The position numbers were made by a program, and so were the translations under genes. A stretch of 35,936 nt of DNA. It comes from Sphaeroforma sirkka. Lineage: Eukaryota > Opisthokonta > Ichthyosporea > Ichthyophonida. Position 1 is the first letter of the stretch; each line of letters opens with the position of its first letter. This document shows, in pieces, positions 18,417 to 28,486 of this stretch. The notes beneath the pieces were generated by a model, which worked only from the letters and a program-made list of their open reading frames with translations, was not told where the DNA came from and did no database searches. The stretch lies in assembly GCA_001586965.3 (NCBI GenBank), contig LUCW03001413.1, forward strand, positions 1-35,936. Reading direction: 5' to 3'.

Positions 18417-18945
18417 AAAAACCACACATATAAGTAGCATACAACACATAAAAGTATCATACGACACATAAATGACATACGACACACATAGGACACATAC
18501 AAGTAACATATAACACATATAAGTAACATACTACACACACAAGACACAGATGACACATAAATGACATAAGACACATATAAGACACATACAACACATACAA
18601 AAACAATATACAATAATTTAGAGGACTATGATATATATATATATATATATATTAGGACTGTGATATATATATATCAATATATATATCAATATATATATAT
18701 ATATATATATATAATAAAATAACAACACATACAGGTAGCATACAACACATTAAAGTAACATACGACACACATAAGACACATACAACACATACAAGTAACA
18801 TATAACACATATAAGTAACATACGACAAACACAAGACACAGATGACACATAAACGACATACGACACATATAAGACACATACAACACATACAAAAACAATA
18901 TACAATAATTTAGAGGACTATGATGATATATATATATATATATAT
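18290..18945. repeat. (GT)n, (TA)n and a duplicated ACACAT minisatellite block
   Basis: (GT)n lies near 18298-18345 and (TA)n near 18365-18412. Then two long copies of an ACATAAGTAACATACGACAC-type block follow, 18415-18631 and 18715-18923. Both end with the same unique text ACAATATACAATAATTTAG and GAGGACTATGAT, each followed by (TA)n. The block and its flanking TA run were therefore duplicated together. Frames through it encode only Cys/Tyr/Val-rich repeat strings. Confidence 0.85.
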
Positions 18946-18955
18946 GATTTTTTTG

Positions 18956-19095
18956 AAGACTGCGACCACTACGTCTGCGACCGGGTCTTGCCACCACTAT
19001 GACTGCGATTCTCGCCTGCGACCACTAAAGTCTGAGGCTTTCGCGCATTCGCCTGCGATTACTAAGTCTGCCGCTCTCGCCTACGACCCAATCAC
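18956..19095 (+). repeat. Left arm of a large inverted repeat, GCCTGCGACCACTA-type minisatellite
   Basis: Units like GCCTGCGACCACTAAAGTCTG and CTCTCGCC occur here. The part 18956-19022 is the reverse complement of 20663-20728, with about 60 of 67 positions matching in my hand alignment. Confidence 0.8.
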
Positions 19096-19219
19096 AAAAA
19101 TTAATCTATATTTATATTTTTCAAACATTGTACACAACATCAATAGCGCAGTGGCAAAGATGTGTGATGTGTGGACTATTTAAGAAAATGTTTTTTTGGG
19201 GTACTGCAGTGGTAATTCT

Positions 19220-20470
<1,251 letters not shown>

Positions 20471-20514
20471 ATGATATATATATATGTTTATATCCCTTAA
20501 ACGCTAAAACCCTA

Positions 20515-20895
20515 GAAGCGCAAGCAAAAGAGTCACACATAAAACGGATCGTAGGCGAGAGCTTAAAGTGTAGTGGTCGTAGGCGAGAGCCTCAGACTTA
20601 AGACGAGTCGCAGGCGAGAGCGGCAGTTTTAGCGGCCGCAGGCGAGAGTATCAGACTTAGTTGTCGCAGGCGAGAATCACAGTCATGTGGTCGGAAGACA
20701 CGGTCGCAGTCGTAGTGGTCGCAATCTTAACAAATTTCTGTCTGACGCTCTTGATTGGTGCGAAATTGCGAGTTACGCTTGCGACCACTATAGTAGTCTG
20801 ACGCTCACGCGTGCGACCACTAAACTTGACGCTTTCGCCTGCAACTCGTCTCAAGTCTGACGCTTATAACCTTGCGACCACTGAAAGTTTGACGC
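20515..20895 (-). repeat. Right arm of the inverted repeat
   Basis: GTAGTGGTCGCAGGCGAGAG-type units run to about 20735 in the orientation opposite to the left arm. The motif then flips: 20780-20890 again reads GCGACCACTATAGTAG and GCGACCACTAAACTTG, as in the left arm. So both orientations occur inside this arm. Confidence 0.8.
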
Positions 20896-21045
20896 AGAAA
20901 GCAGAACAAATTAAATAAAATCATAGTAACTGACGACCTCATTCAATTTTTTTACTATTTCTATATATAAAAAGGAAAGCATGTGATAACCACAACACGT
21001 TCAAGGAAAGCAAGACGAGATTACAACATTACAACTTCTAGACCC

Positions 21046-21357
21046 CAACTAGAGGTGTATCGTCGGATCGTGTCATTATTTGCTTAATTCGACAGCAATT
21101 GATTTTTTTGGGTGAAAGTATGTAGGATATCAGTACGCACTGATACCATCTCTTCAAAAACCCAAAGAAGTACAGGCTAACCTATTACGGTATAAGTGCG
21201 CCCAACTAGAGTTGTATCGTCGGATCGTGTCATTATTTACTTAATTCGACAGTAATTGATTATTTTGGTGAATGTATGTAGGATATCAGTACGCACTGAT
21301 ATCACCTCTTAGAAAACCCAAAGAGGTACAGGCTAACCTATTACGGTATAAGTGCGC
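21046..21357 (+). repeat. Tandem duplication of 157 bp
   Basis: The units 21046-21202 and 21203-21357 begin CAACTAGAG and end TATAAGTGCGC. They are nearly identical apart from scattered changes. Each contains a GATATCAGT-acgc-ACTGAT hairpin; in the second unit the arms pair perfectly over nine bases (21282-21290 with 21295-21303). The second unit ends four bases before an ATG. Confidence 0.92.
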
Positions 21358-21360
21358 ACG

Positions 21361-21498
21361 ATGGATCAGATCCCAGAAACACCCAATTCAAAGTCCCAAG
21401 ACATCCCACAGCAGCGGCAGTCGCCTCCAAGACGGGCAGCGAAATCTAAAAGCAGATTCCGCACTCCAGCGACAGACGAGAAAGTGGCAAGATAACAG
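21361..21498 (+). CDS. Short open frame after the duplicated block, unknown
   Basis: Forty-five codons start at an ATG directly after the second 157-bp unit. The product is rich in Pro, Gln, Ser, Arg and Lys (MDQIPETPNSKSQDIPQQRQ, then a basic KSKSRFRTP). Such low-complexity basic text is common in disordered N-termini, including gag proteins. Another frame stays open past its stop with HKVWRYGWFSFLEGTRNG to 21583, which suggests a frame change near 21490. TATAAGTGCGC just upstream could act as a TATA element. I recognise no family. Confidence 0.3.
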
Positions 21499-21689
21499 AA
21501 ACTCGGTATATGCAATGGTGCACAAGGTCTGGAGATATGGGTGGTTCTCTTTCTTGGAAGGCACAAGGAACGGACGAGTTTGATACCATATCAAAAATTT
21601 TCATTACATGGCTTTGAAGAAGGACGAGAGCGGAAACAAGGAAAAAGACGATAACGTCACGACAAATAAAATATAAGTGAAAAGATTCA

Positions 21690-22690
21690 ACGTGTTCATT
21701 TTGCGTCTTTTGCACGCGTCTTTCGCATGCATCTTAATTTTGCGTCGTTCGCATACGGCTTTTGTTTTGTTTGCGTCTTTTGTATGCGTCTTTCACATGC
21801 GCCTATCAAATTCGTATTATTTTGTGTCTACCACATGCACCTTTTGTTATGCGTCTTATTTTAACGTCTATCGCATGCATCTTGATTTTGCGTCTTTTGC
21901 ATTCGTCTTCTTTTTGTGTCTTTCGCATTCGTCTATTGCATGCGCATGCGTCTCTATTGCATGCGTTATTTGCGTGCGTCTGTTGCATGCATCTAAATTG
22001 AACGTCTTTCGCACGCGCCTTATTTTAGTGTCTTTCGCATGCGTCTATTATTACATGAGTGTTTTGCATTATTCTTTTGTATGTGTTTTATTTTTGCATC
22101 TATCGCATGCGTCTTATTTTTGCGTCTATTACATACATGTTATGTTTTGCGTCTTTTGCTTGCGTATTATTTTTGTTTCTTTCGCATGCATCTTTTGCAT
22201 ACAACTTTCGCATGCATCTGAATTTTATGTCGTTTGCATGATTCTTATTTTTTGCGTCTATCGCATGCGTCTTATTTTTGTGTAGTTCGCATGCATATTA
22301 TTTTTGCGTCTTTTGCACGAGTCTTATTTTAGTGTCTTTTGCATGTGTCTTATTTTTGCATCTATCACATGCATATTATTTTTGTTCCTTTTTTGCTGCG
22401 TCTTAATTTTGTTTCTTTCGCACAAGTTTCGAATAAGTCTTTTCGCATGTATTTTGTTTTTGCGTCTTTCGCATGCGTCCAATTTTGTATCTTTCGCACT
22501 TGTCGGTCGCATGCGTCTTAATTTAGTGACTTTCGCATGCGTCTTAATTTAGTGACTTTCGCATGCATTTTATTTTTGCGTCTTTCACATGCGCCTTATT
22601 TTTGCGTCTATCGCATGCCCCTGTCACATGCGATAGATTACCGCGTGCGCCTTCTGCGCTCATCTATCGCATGCCTCTTATACCTGCATC
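21690..22690 (+). repeat. Minisatellite with TTTCGCATGCGTCTTA core
   Basis: About 40 degenerate units of 20-28 bp read (T)TTCGCATGCGTCTTATTTTTGCG. The palindrome GCATGC or GCATGCG recurs. A 202-codon plus-strand frame through it is Phe/Cys/Leu-rich and would look like a membrane protein, but it follows the repeat period and is not supported as a gene. Confidence 0.92.
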
Positions 22691-22699
22691 TATCGCATA

Positions 22700-22837
22700 C
22701 TAATGTTGATTGACCATATTACTCTTAGACTTTTGCTGTAACCAAGCATCAATCTCCTCTTGACTGGCCCAATACTGCTGACCTTCGTGCTTGAATTCTT
22801 CGAGATTGTAGATGAGCTCCACCAAGTACATAATAGC
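22700..22837 (-). pseudogene. C-terminal piece of an unidentified protein cut by the copy C LTR
   Basis: On the minus strand one frame runs from the LTR edge to a TAG at 22700-22702 and reads IMYLVELIYNLEEFKHEG, then QYWASQEEIDAWLQQ. The helical, Trp-containing text looks like real protein and differs from both retrotransposon families here. The upstream part is missing because the Copia LTR abuts it. No domain is recognised; a host gene end or another transposon protein are both possible. Confidence 0.4.
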
Positions 22838-23287
22838 TGTTAATTTTTGAACTCTGTGAAAGTGCTATTTATTTCCTTTTGTACTCTGTATTTATACTAT
22901 TTTTCGTCAAAATTGAACGGCCCTTTCGGCTCGAAAATTTCTTTTGCCATAGAAATTCCAAAGGACGTGCGCGATCTATTTTTAGATTCCATATCTAAAA
23001 ATACAAACACAATTTCTTCAAATACACTTAAACTTCCAAGACTCATAACTCAATGAATATTGACTCAAACAACTTGAATAAGGTGTCATATGAAAGGGAA
23101 ACCCATTTCCTATCAAATGACACCTGTAACAAAATCACACGTATAATAGGTCAAACACAATCGGCCTACGAAACACATTCGTAAACACAACATACAAAAA
23201 CATACTTAGATAAGTGGTTCCTCGATGGACTAGGTCTGAGTCCAACACTTAAACATCATTCACCTTTGACAATATGATTTTCCTACA
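22838..23287 (-). repeat. Copia copy C 3' LTR
   Basis: This 450-bp LTR runs from TGTTAATTTTTG to TTTTCCTACA on the plus strand. It carries the subfamily I markers CACACGT, CGAAACACATTCG and CTTAGATAAGTGG. On the element strand it is preceded by CCATGGGGGAG, the likely polypurine tract, at 23288-23298. Confidence 0.9.
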
Positions 23288-23348
23288 CTCCCCCATGGAC
23301 GCAAGACATAGTCATCGGACATCATTCGACATGTATCTCCCCCACAAA

Positions 23349-24219
23349 CTAGCCACAACGACAAAGAGATGTAGACACGACAGCACATCGGTAGCAGAGG
23401 TGTTTCATCATATGACTTACATCACGGCAAGACTCTGCAAGACTGACATACTCTGCCTCAGAAGTACTTAGGGTGACAAGTGTCTGACGGGCGCGCCCCC
23501 AGTAGACTGGGGCATTTGTGATGAATACCAGATAGCCAGAACGAGATCGTTTGTCTTCTTCGCCTCCATAGCTTGCATCGGCATACGCACAAAGTTTCAA
23601 GTCGTTCCCGGCTTCATAGAAGATTCCCCAGTGTTTGGTAGCCTCCAGGTATCCGCACAGATTTCCTGCGGCAGCCTCTCTCGCCTTAGTCGGCTGGTCA
23701 AGGTATCGGCTCAGTGAACTTGTCGCAAAAACAATATCAGGACGCGTACCCACAGCTGCAAACATAAGGGAACCTATGATACCACGGTAGTCTGAATCCT
23801 GCACCAATGTACCAGGCTGATTCACGTCGAAAGATGTACTCATAGGTGTACTAACCCTTCTCAATGGTCCATACTTCTGCGCTAGCTTCTCAATATATGC
23901 CGGCTGCGAGATGAAAATTCCTCTTCCAGACATATCAATTTTCCATCCGAGGAAAAACCGTGGAGACCCCATCGATTTGACGTCGAACTCTGTCTCGATC
24001 TACTTCACTATATTATCCCCCATTCGACGTAAAGTCGAAAATATCAAACCGTCATCAACATACAGTACCAGAAAGCAGTTCTTCCCAATAAAGAGACAAG
24101 GGTTCGTAAGACTTGGCCGGAATCCAACATCATTAACGAGGAAATCTCTGAAGCGCACAAACCAACATAATCCGGGTTGCTTGAGTCCATAGATACTCTT
24201 CTTCAGCTCGCAAATAGCA
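23349..24219 (-). pseudogene. Copia copy C reverse transcriptase C-terminus and RNase H, internally deleted
   Basis: RT shows ICELKKSIYGLKQPGLCW, then CFLVLYVDDGLIFST with an intact YVDD active site. A stop follows in the KIETEF region near 24000. A second frame of 207 codons reads MGSPRFFLGWKIDMSG, DSDYRGIIGSLMFAAVGTRP, then RNase H motifs LCAYADASYGGEEDK and LSTSEAEYVSLAESCRDV. Directly after CRDV the sequence jumps to the terminal SHMMKHLCYRCAVV. About 230 bp present in copies D and F are gone, removing YEDNQTAKK and KHIDIKYHYV. RNase H activity cannot survive that loss. Confidence 0.87.
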
Positions 24220-24310
24220 TGTAGAAAAATCATATTGTCAAAGGTGAATGATGTTTAAGTGTTGGACTCAGACCTAGTCCATCGAGGAACCGGTTATCTA
24301 ACGATCTTTT
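24220..24310 (+). repeat. Partial Copia LTR, first 91 bp
   Basis: The sequence TGTAGAAAAATCATATTG to ACGATCTTTT duplicates the start of the full LTR that follows at 24311. The break falls where the LTR normally reads TTTTTGTATG, which shares TTTTTGTA with the new LTR start. Confidence 0.9.
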
Positions 24311-24765
24311 TGTAGAAAAATCATATTGTCAAAGGTGAATGATGTTTAAGTGTTGGATTCAGACCTAGTCCATCGAGGAACCGATTATCTAACGACAGTC
24401 TTTTTTGTATGTTGTGTTTACGAATGTATTTCGTAGGCCGATTGTGTTTGACCTATTAAATGTATAATTTTGTTACAGGTGTCATTTGATAGGAAATGGG
24501 TTTCCCTTTCATATGACACCTTATTCAAGTTGTTTGAGTGAATATTCATTGAGTTATGAGTCTTGGAAGTTTAAGTGTATTTGAAGAAATTGTGTTTGTT
24601 TTTTAGAGATGGAATCTAAAAATAGATCGCGCACGTCCGTTGGAATTTCTTTAGCAAAGGAAATTTTCGAGCCGAAAGGGCCGTTCAATTTTGACGAAAA
24701 ATAGTATAAATACGGAATACAAAAGTAAATAAAGAGCACTTTCACAGAGTTGAAAAAAATTCACA
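24311..24765 (+). repeat. Copia copy B 5' LTR
   Basis: This 455-bp LTR runs from TGTAGAAAAATC to AAATTCACA in sense orientation. It has the subfamily II markers ATGTATAA, CGAATGTATTTCG and CCGATTATCTAACG. A near-palindrome GGTGTCAT..ATGACACC lies in the middle. Confidence 0.93.
24706..24736 (+). promoter_or_regulatory. Copia LTR TATA box and AATAAA
   Basis: TATAAATA at 24706-24713 is followed about 15 bases later by AATAAAG. This is the expected U3-R arrangement and is repeated in the other LTRs of this family. Transcription would start in the last 40 bases of the LTR. Function is inferred from position. Confidence 0.6.
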
Positions 24766-24779
24766 TGGAAGCAGCGGAC
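24766..24779 (+). other. Copia copy B primer binding site
   Basis: TGGAAGCAGCGGAC directly follows the LTR end. The leading TGG pairs with the CCA end of a tRNA. It does not match the initiator-Met half-tRNA site I know from classical Copia elements; the tRNA is not identified. Confidence 0.6.
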
Positions 24780-24829
24780 GGGACTAAAAGCTTGAAATTT
24801 TGGAGACCAAGGACTCTCGAGTACCTAAG

Positions 24830-24902
24830 AGAGAGAGAGCTAGAGAACGCTGATTTGAGAGAGAGAGAGAGCTAGAGAGCACTGATTTGAGAGAGAGAGA
24901 GA
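24830..24902 (+). repeat. (GA)n leader of copy B
   Basis: Three units of GAGAGAGAGAGCTAGAGA with CTGATTTGA between them lie between the primer site and the gag start. The matching leader of copy D is expanded. Confidence 0.85.
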
Positions 24903-24925
24903 CCACTGATCACCAAACCGAGAGG

Positions 24926-26011
24926 ATGAAGTACGTGGAGCCCAAACTGAAGGATGCCACCGGCTACCCGAACTGGAAGTTGAAAATGGAAGCTAAGCTG
25001 AAGGAAAAGGCCGTCTTCAATGCCGCTACAGACCGTGAGAGGGAGATTGCCTACTCCATGATTGTCCAGAGCGTTGAAGACTGTTGTCTTGGATACGTCC
25101 GTAACACTGATAACCCTGCAGTTGCCTTGGCCCAGATCGCTACCGCAATGAACCGCCAGACGGAGGCCAATCTGGATGCGTTGACTCAGAAGTTAGATAG
25201 GATGAAGATGAACGATGGAGAAAATGTTGCTGAACTCGCCGACCGATGTGAGATTCTATTTGACCAGCTTGCAGGTCAGGGGGATGAGTTGACTAACATT
25301 CGGGAACGCATATCCTTCATGAAGGGCCTTCCACGTCAGTTTGCGCCGCTGAAGATTGACTTGAATGCAAAGTTTGCAAACGGAAATCGATTCAGCTATG
25401 AGCAAGTGAAGGAAGCCGCCATTGTGTTTGAGACTGGACTCGGTGTCTACGATGATGACAACGACGACGAAGATATCGGTCTTTATGCTAATGGACGATA
25501 TCACAAGGGTAACCACCAAGCCCAGAAGGGTCGACGAGGAGGTGGTTTCGACCGACCAAGAGGTGACTTTGGTAGTAGAGATGGCCGAGAGCTTATTTGT
25601 TTCAAGTGCCTTAAGCCCGGGCATACTCGGGCTAATTGTCGTGGTAAGATGGCCTGTTTGAATTACAAGAAACCAGGGCATATCAAACGAGACTGCCCAG
25701 ATCTCGACGATGGGAATGATGATGACAATGGCTATTTCGGATTTGGATTGATGGCGATCGGTGATGACGGAGATTCCGACAGTGATGATGGTATGCCGGC
25801 CTTGATGTGTGATTCCACCGATTCTGATTCTTCCGATGCCGAGAGCAAATTTGATGATGAATTGGATGCTCCACCCGGGTTGCTATCTGGAGGTTTTTCA
25901 TCGGATTATGAAGTTCAGGGTGGCTTTATCTCAGCTACAGATGAAGATAACTGTACTACACTCGACGATGATGACACCTTTGCCGAGGATGATCTACTTG
26001 TGGATGGATAA
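24926..26011 (+). pseudogene. Copia copy B gag, open to an early stop
   Basis: Gag packages the element's RNA. The ATG at 24926 starts MKYVEPKLKDATGYPNWKLK, the same start as copy D, and the frame is open for 361 codons. Order: an N-terminal helical region (about residues 1-190), an acidic DDDNDDED patch, an Arg/Gly-rich segment, zinc knuckle one CFKCLKPGHTRANC (residues 225-238), zinc knuckle two CLNYKKPGHIKRDC (244-257), then an Asp/Ser-rich acidic tail. In knuckle two the second Cys is Tyr; copies A and D have Cys, so zinc binding there is probably lost. The frame ends at a TAA (26009-26011), where copy D has TCC and runs on into protease. Confidence 0.87.
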
Positions 26012-26836
26012 GTCACCTCAATCGCTGAAGCTGAATTGGAGAACACAATCAGCGAACATTCGGCGTTTGCATTGCTGGGCGTGGGTGATCTGGCCTTATC
26101 TGCTAACGAGCTTGTGGTTGACACAGGTGCCAGCAAGCATGTTGTTGTATTGGAGGATGCTCTCTGTCTACAGTGAGACCCTCTAACAAGCGATTGACCG
26201 GGCTTGGCAACACTAAACTGCATGCAGATGGTGAGGGAGAGTTGCGCGGCTGTCCTGAGACTGGTTTAGCTCTTCTCATTCCTAAGGCGGGTGTTCAACT
26301 TTTATCCGTACGACAGCTTGTTAAGAACGGCTGGAAGGCGACGTGCGAGAAGAACGACTGCACATTATTTGATCCGCAGGGTGGTTTGGTGAAAGCAACG
26401 GTTAGACAAGGGCTATACATCGTTTCCCTGAAGGATCTGAAGTCGCCCGTCAACCGAGCACATTCGGGTACAAAGATTATCGATGAAGATAAGGCCCTTG
26501 TGGCATCCGATGATGGTGAAGCAGATATACTCATGTGGCATCATAGACTTGGCCATGTAAGCTTGGAACTGATGAAAGAGACAATGGTTTGCGCAGGAAT
26601 GGAGAAAGTTGCCAGACGTTGGGGTGAGAAGCTTGCTCTGTAGAGCTTGCGTGCAAGGCAAGATGACACGGGCCAGAATTACTCGCAAGTTGGTCGGGTC
26701 GAAGGGTAAACGTAAATCTGTGGTTCTAGAAGTTCCGGGATCGAAGCTGTACGTTGATATCTTCGAGACCTCGAAGACACCGTCACTCACTGGAAAACAA
26801 TTTGGTCTCCAGGTTATGACTGCAACGGACACTACG
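26012..26836 (+). pseudogene. Copia copy B protease, pre-integrase and integrase start
   Basis: After the stop, the same region reads VVDTGASKHVV (protease active site, near 26115), then a frame change near 26165. A 156-codon frame follows with LLSVRQLVKNGWKATC and MWHHRLGHVSLELMKET, the GAG-pre-integrase zinc half. Another frame shows CRACVQGKMTRARITRK (its CX2C half) and LYVDIFETSKTPSLTG with the first integrase Asp. The copy ends at the codons after FGLQV, so the rest of integrase, RT and RNase H are missing. Confidence 0.85.
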
Positions 26837-27036
26837 ACGATTTGACACCTTTGCCGAGGATGATCTCTTGTGGATGCAATCGTCGTCACTCAATCGCTGA
26901 CACTGAATTGGAGAACACAATCAGCAACATTCGGCGTTTGCATGCTGGGCGTGGGTGAACTGGTCTTATCTGCAACGAGCTTGAAATACAGGTGCCAGCA
27001 AGCATGTTGCATAACTCGAGGATGCTCTGTCTGCAG
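26837..27036 (+). pseudogene. Left fragment of another Copia copy, gag-protease boundary
   Basis: This 200-bp piece repeats the sequence of 25970-26170 in degenerate form: ACACCTTTGCCGAGGATGAT through CAGGTGCCAGCAAGCATGTT and GAGGATGCTCTGTCTGCAG. It has about a dozen small indels. It stops exactly at the LTR of copy D and continues on the other side at 32816 with TCTGCAGTGAGACCC, so it is the left half of copy E. Confidence 0.85.
27030..27036 (+). other. Target-site duplication of copy D, left
   Basis: TCTGCAG here is repeated at 32816-32822, on both outer edges of copy D and in register with the interrupted Copia sequence. Confidence 0.8.
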
Positions 27037-27489
27037 TGTTAATTTTTCAACTCTGAGAAAGTGCTCTTTATTTACTTTTGTAGTCCGTATTTATACTATT
27101 TTTCGTCAAAATTGAACGGCCCTTTCGGCTCGAAAATTTCCTTTGCCAAAGAAATTCCAACGGACGTGCGCGATCTATTTTAGATTCCATCTCTAAAAAA
27201 TACAAACACAATTTCTTCAAATACACTTAAACTTCCAAGACTCATAACTCAATGAATATTCACTCAAACAACTTGAATAAGGTCATCATATGAAAGGGAA
27301 ACCCATTTCCTATCAAATGACACCTGTAACAAAAATCACACGTTTAATAGGTCAAACACAATCGGCCTACGAAACACATTCGTAAACACAACATATAAAA
27401 AACATACTTAGATAAGTGGTTCCTCGATGGACTAGGTCTGAGTCCAACACTTAAACATCATTCACCTTTGACAATATGATTTTTCTACA
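27037..27489 (-). repeat. Copia copy D 3' LTR (subfamily I)
   Basis: This 453-bp LTR runs from TGTTAATTTTTC to TTTTTCTACA on the plus strand. It carries CACACGT, CGAAACACATTCG and CTTAGATAAGTGG, like copy C. The partner LTR of the same element differs at all three marker sites. Confidence 0.92.
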
Positions 27490-27500
27490 CTCCCCATGGA
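27490..27500 (-). other. Copia copy D polypurine tract
   Basis: On the element strand CCATGGGGAG sits directly before the 3' LTR start TGTAGAAA. Copies C and F carry CCATGGGGGAG at the same place. This is the expected plus-strand primer. Confidence 0.75.
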
Positions 27501-27548
27501 CGCAAGACATAGTCATCGGACATCATTCGATATGTATCTCCCCACAAA

Positions 27549-28486
27549 CTAGCCACAACGACAAAGAGATGTAAACACGACAGCACATCGGTAGCAGCGG
27601 CGTTTCATCATATGACTTCGGTGCTTCACGAAAGCGACCTTAGGCAATGCCTTGGTCAAGGCATCAGCAACCATCAACTCAGACCGGCAGTCCCCCAATG
27701 TGATGATCTTCTTTGCGCATAACTCTCGCACATAATGATATTTGATATCAATATGCTTACTGCGCTTGGTGGTCAATTCCTCAGCCATCTTCTTAGCAGT
27801 CTGATTGTCCTCGTAACAAACTACAGATTGATCAGAGGCTCGTCCTAGCTCAGAGATAGCAAATTCAAAGCAGTTTTTACGTCACGGCAAGACTCTGCAA
27901 GACTGACATACTCTGCCTCAGAAGTACTTAGGGTGACAAGTGTCTGACGGCGCGCCCCCCAGTAGACTGGGGCATTTGTGATGAATACCAGATAGCCAGA
28001 ACGAGATCGCTTGTCTTTCTCTCCCCCATAGCTTGCATCGGCATACGCACAAAGTTTCAAGTCGTTCCCGGCTTCATAGAAGATTCCCCAGTGTTTGGTA
28101 GCCTCCAAGTATCCGCACAGATTTCTTGCGGCAGCCTCTCGCCTTAGTCGGCTGGTCAAGGTATCGGCTCAGTGAACTTGTCGCAAAAGCAATATCAGGA
28201 CGCGTACCCACAGCTGCAAACATAAGGGAACCTATGATACCACGGTAGTCTGAATCCTGCACCAATGTACCAGGCCGATTCACGTCGAAAGAGATGTACT
28301 CATAGGTGTACTGACCCTTTTCAATGGTCATACATAGCTTCTGCGCTAGCTTCTCAATATATGCCGGCTGCGAGATGAAAAACTCTTTCAGACATATCAA
28401 TTTTCCATCCGAGGAAAAACTCGTCCGTGGAGACCCCATCGACTTGACGTCGAACTCTGTCTCGATCTTCTTCAATATCTTCTCCC
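27549..28486 (-). pseudogene. Copia copy D reverse transcriptase end and RNase H
   Basis: Three overlapping frames read in order: KKIETEFDVKSMGS and PGTLVQDSDYRGIIGSLMFA (RT thumb), then LCAYADASYGGEKDKRSRSG, YWGARRQTLVTLSTSEAEY, then KRSKHIDIKYHYVRELCAKK and VADALTKALPK. These are the Ty1/Copia RNase H motifs with their acidic residues and final His region intact. The C-terminus ends in a Cys-rich tail, CYRCAVVFTSLCRCG. Frame changes lie near 28150 and 27855 and in the C-run near 28486. The enzyme removes RNA from the RNA/DNA hybrid. Confidence 0.88.

Larger units (their letters stand above)
22838..24219 (-). mobile_element. Copia copy C, 3' half
   Basis: A minus-strand element reads, from its right edge, the late RT, RNase H, a polypurine tract CCATGGGGGAG and a complete 3' LTR. 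It begins abruptly at the RT codons for AICELKKS, where a plus-strand LTR starts. Gag, protease, integrase and early RT are absent. Confidence 0.88.
24311..26836 (+). mobile_element. Copia copy B, 5' LTR to integrase start
   Basis: A plus-strand element starts with a full 5' LTR, primer site, GA-rich leader, gag, protease and the first part of integrase. It stops in the codons after FGLQV near 26836, where the sequence jumps back to the gag-protease boundary of another copy. Confidence 0.88.

Noticed and set aside
21677-22285. A 202-codon plus-strand frame that looks like a multi-pass membrane protein
   Set aside because: Its Phe/Cys/Leu pattern repeats with the period of the GCATGCGTCTT minisatellite, and the other two frames are also open over long stretches.
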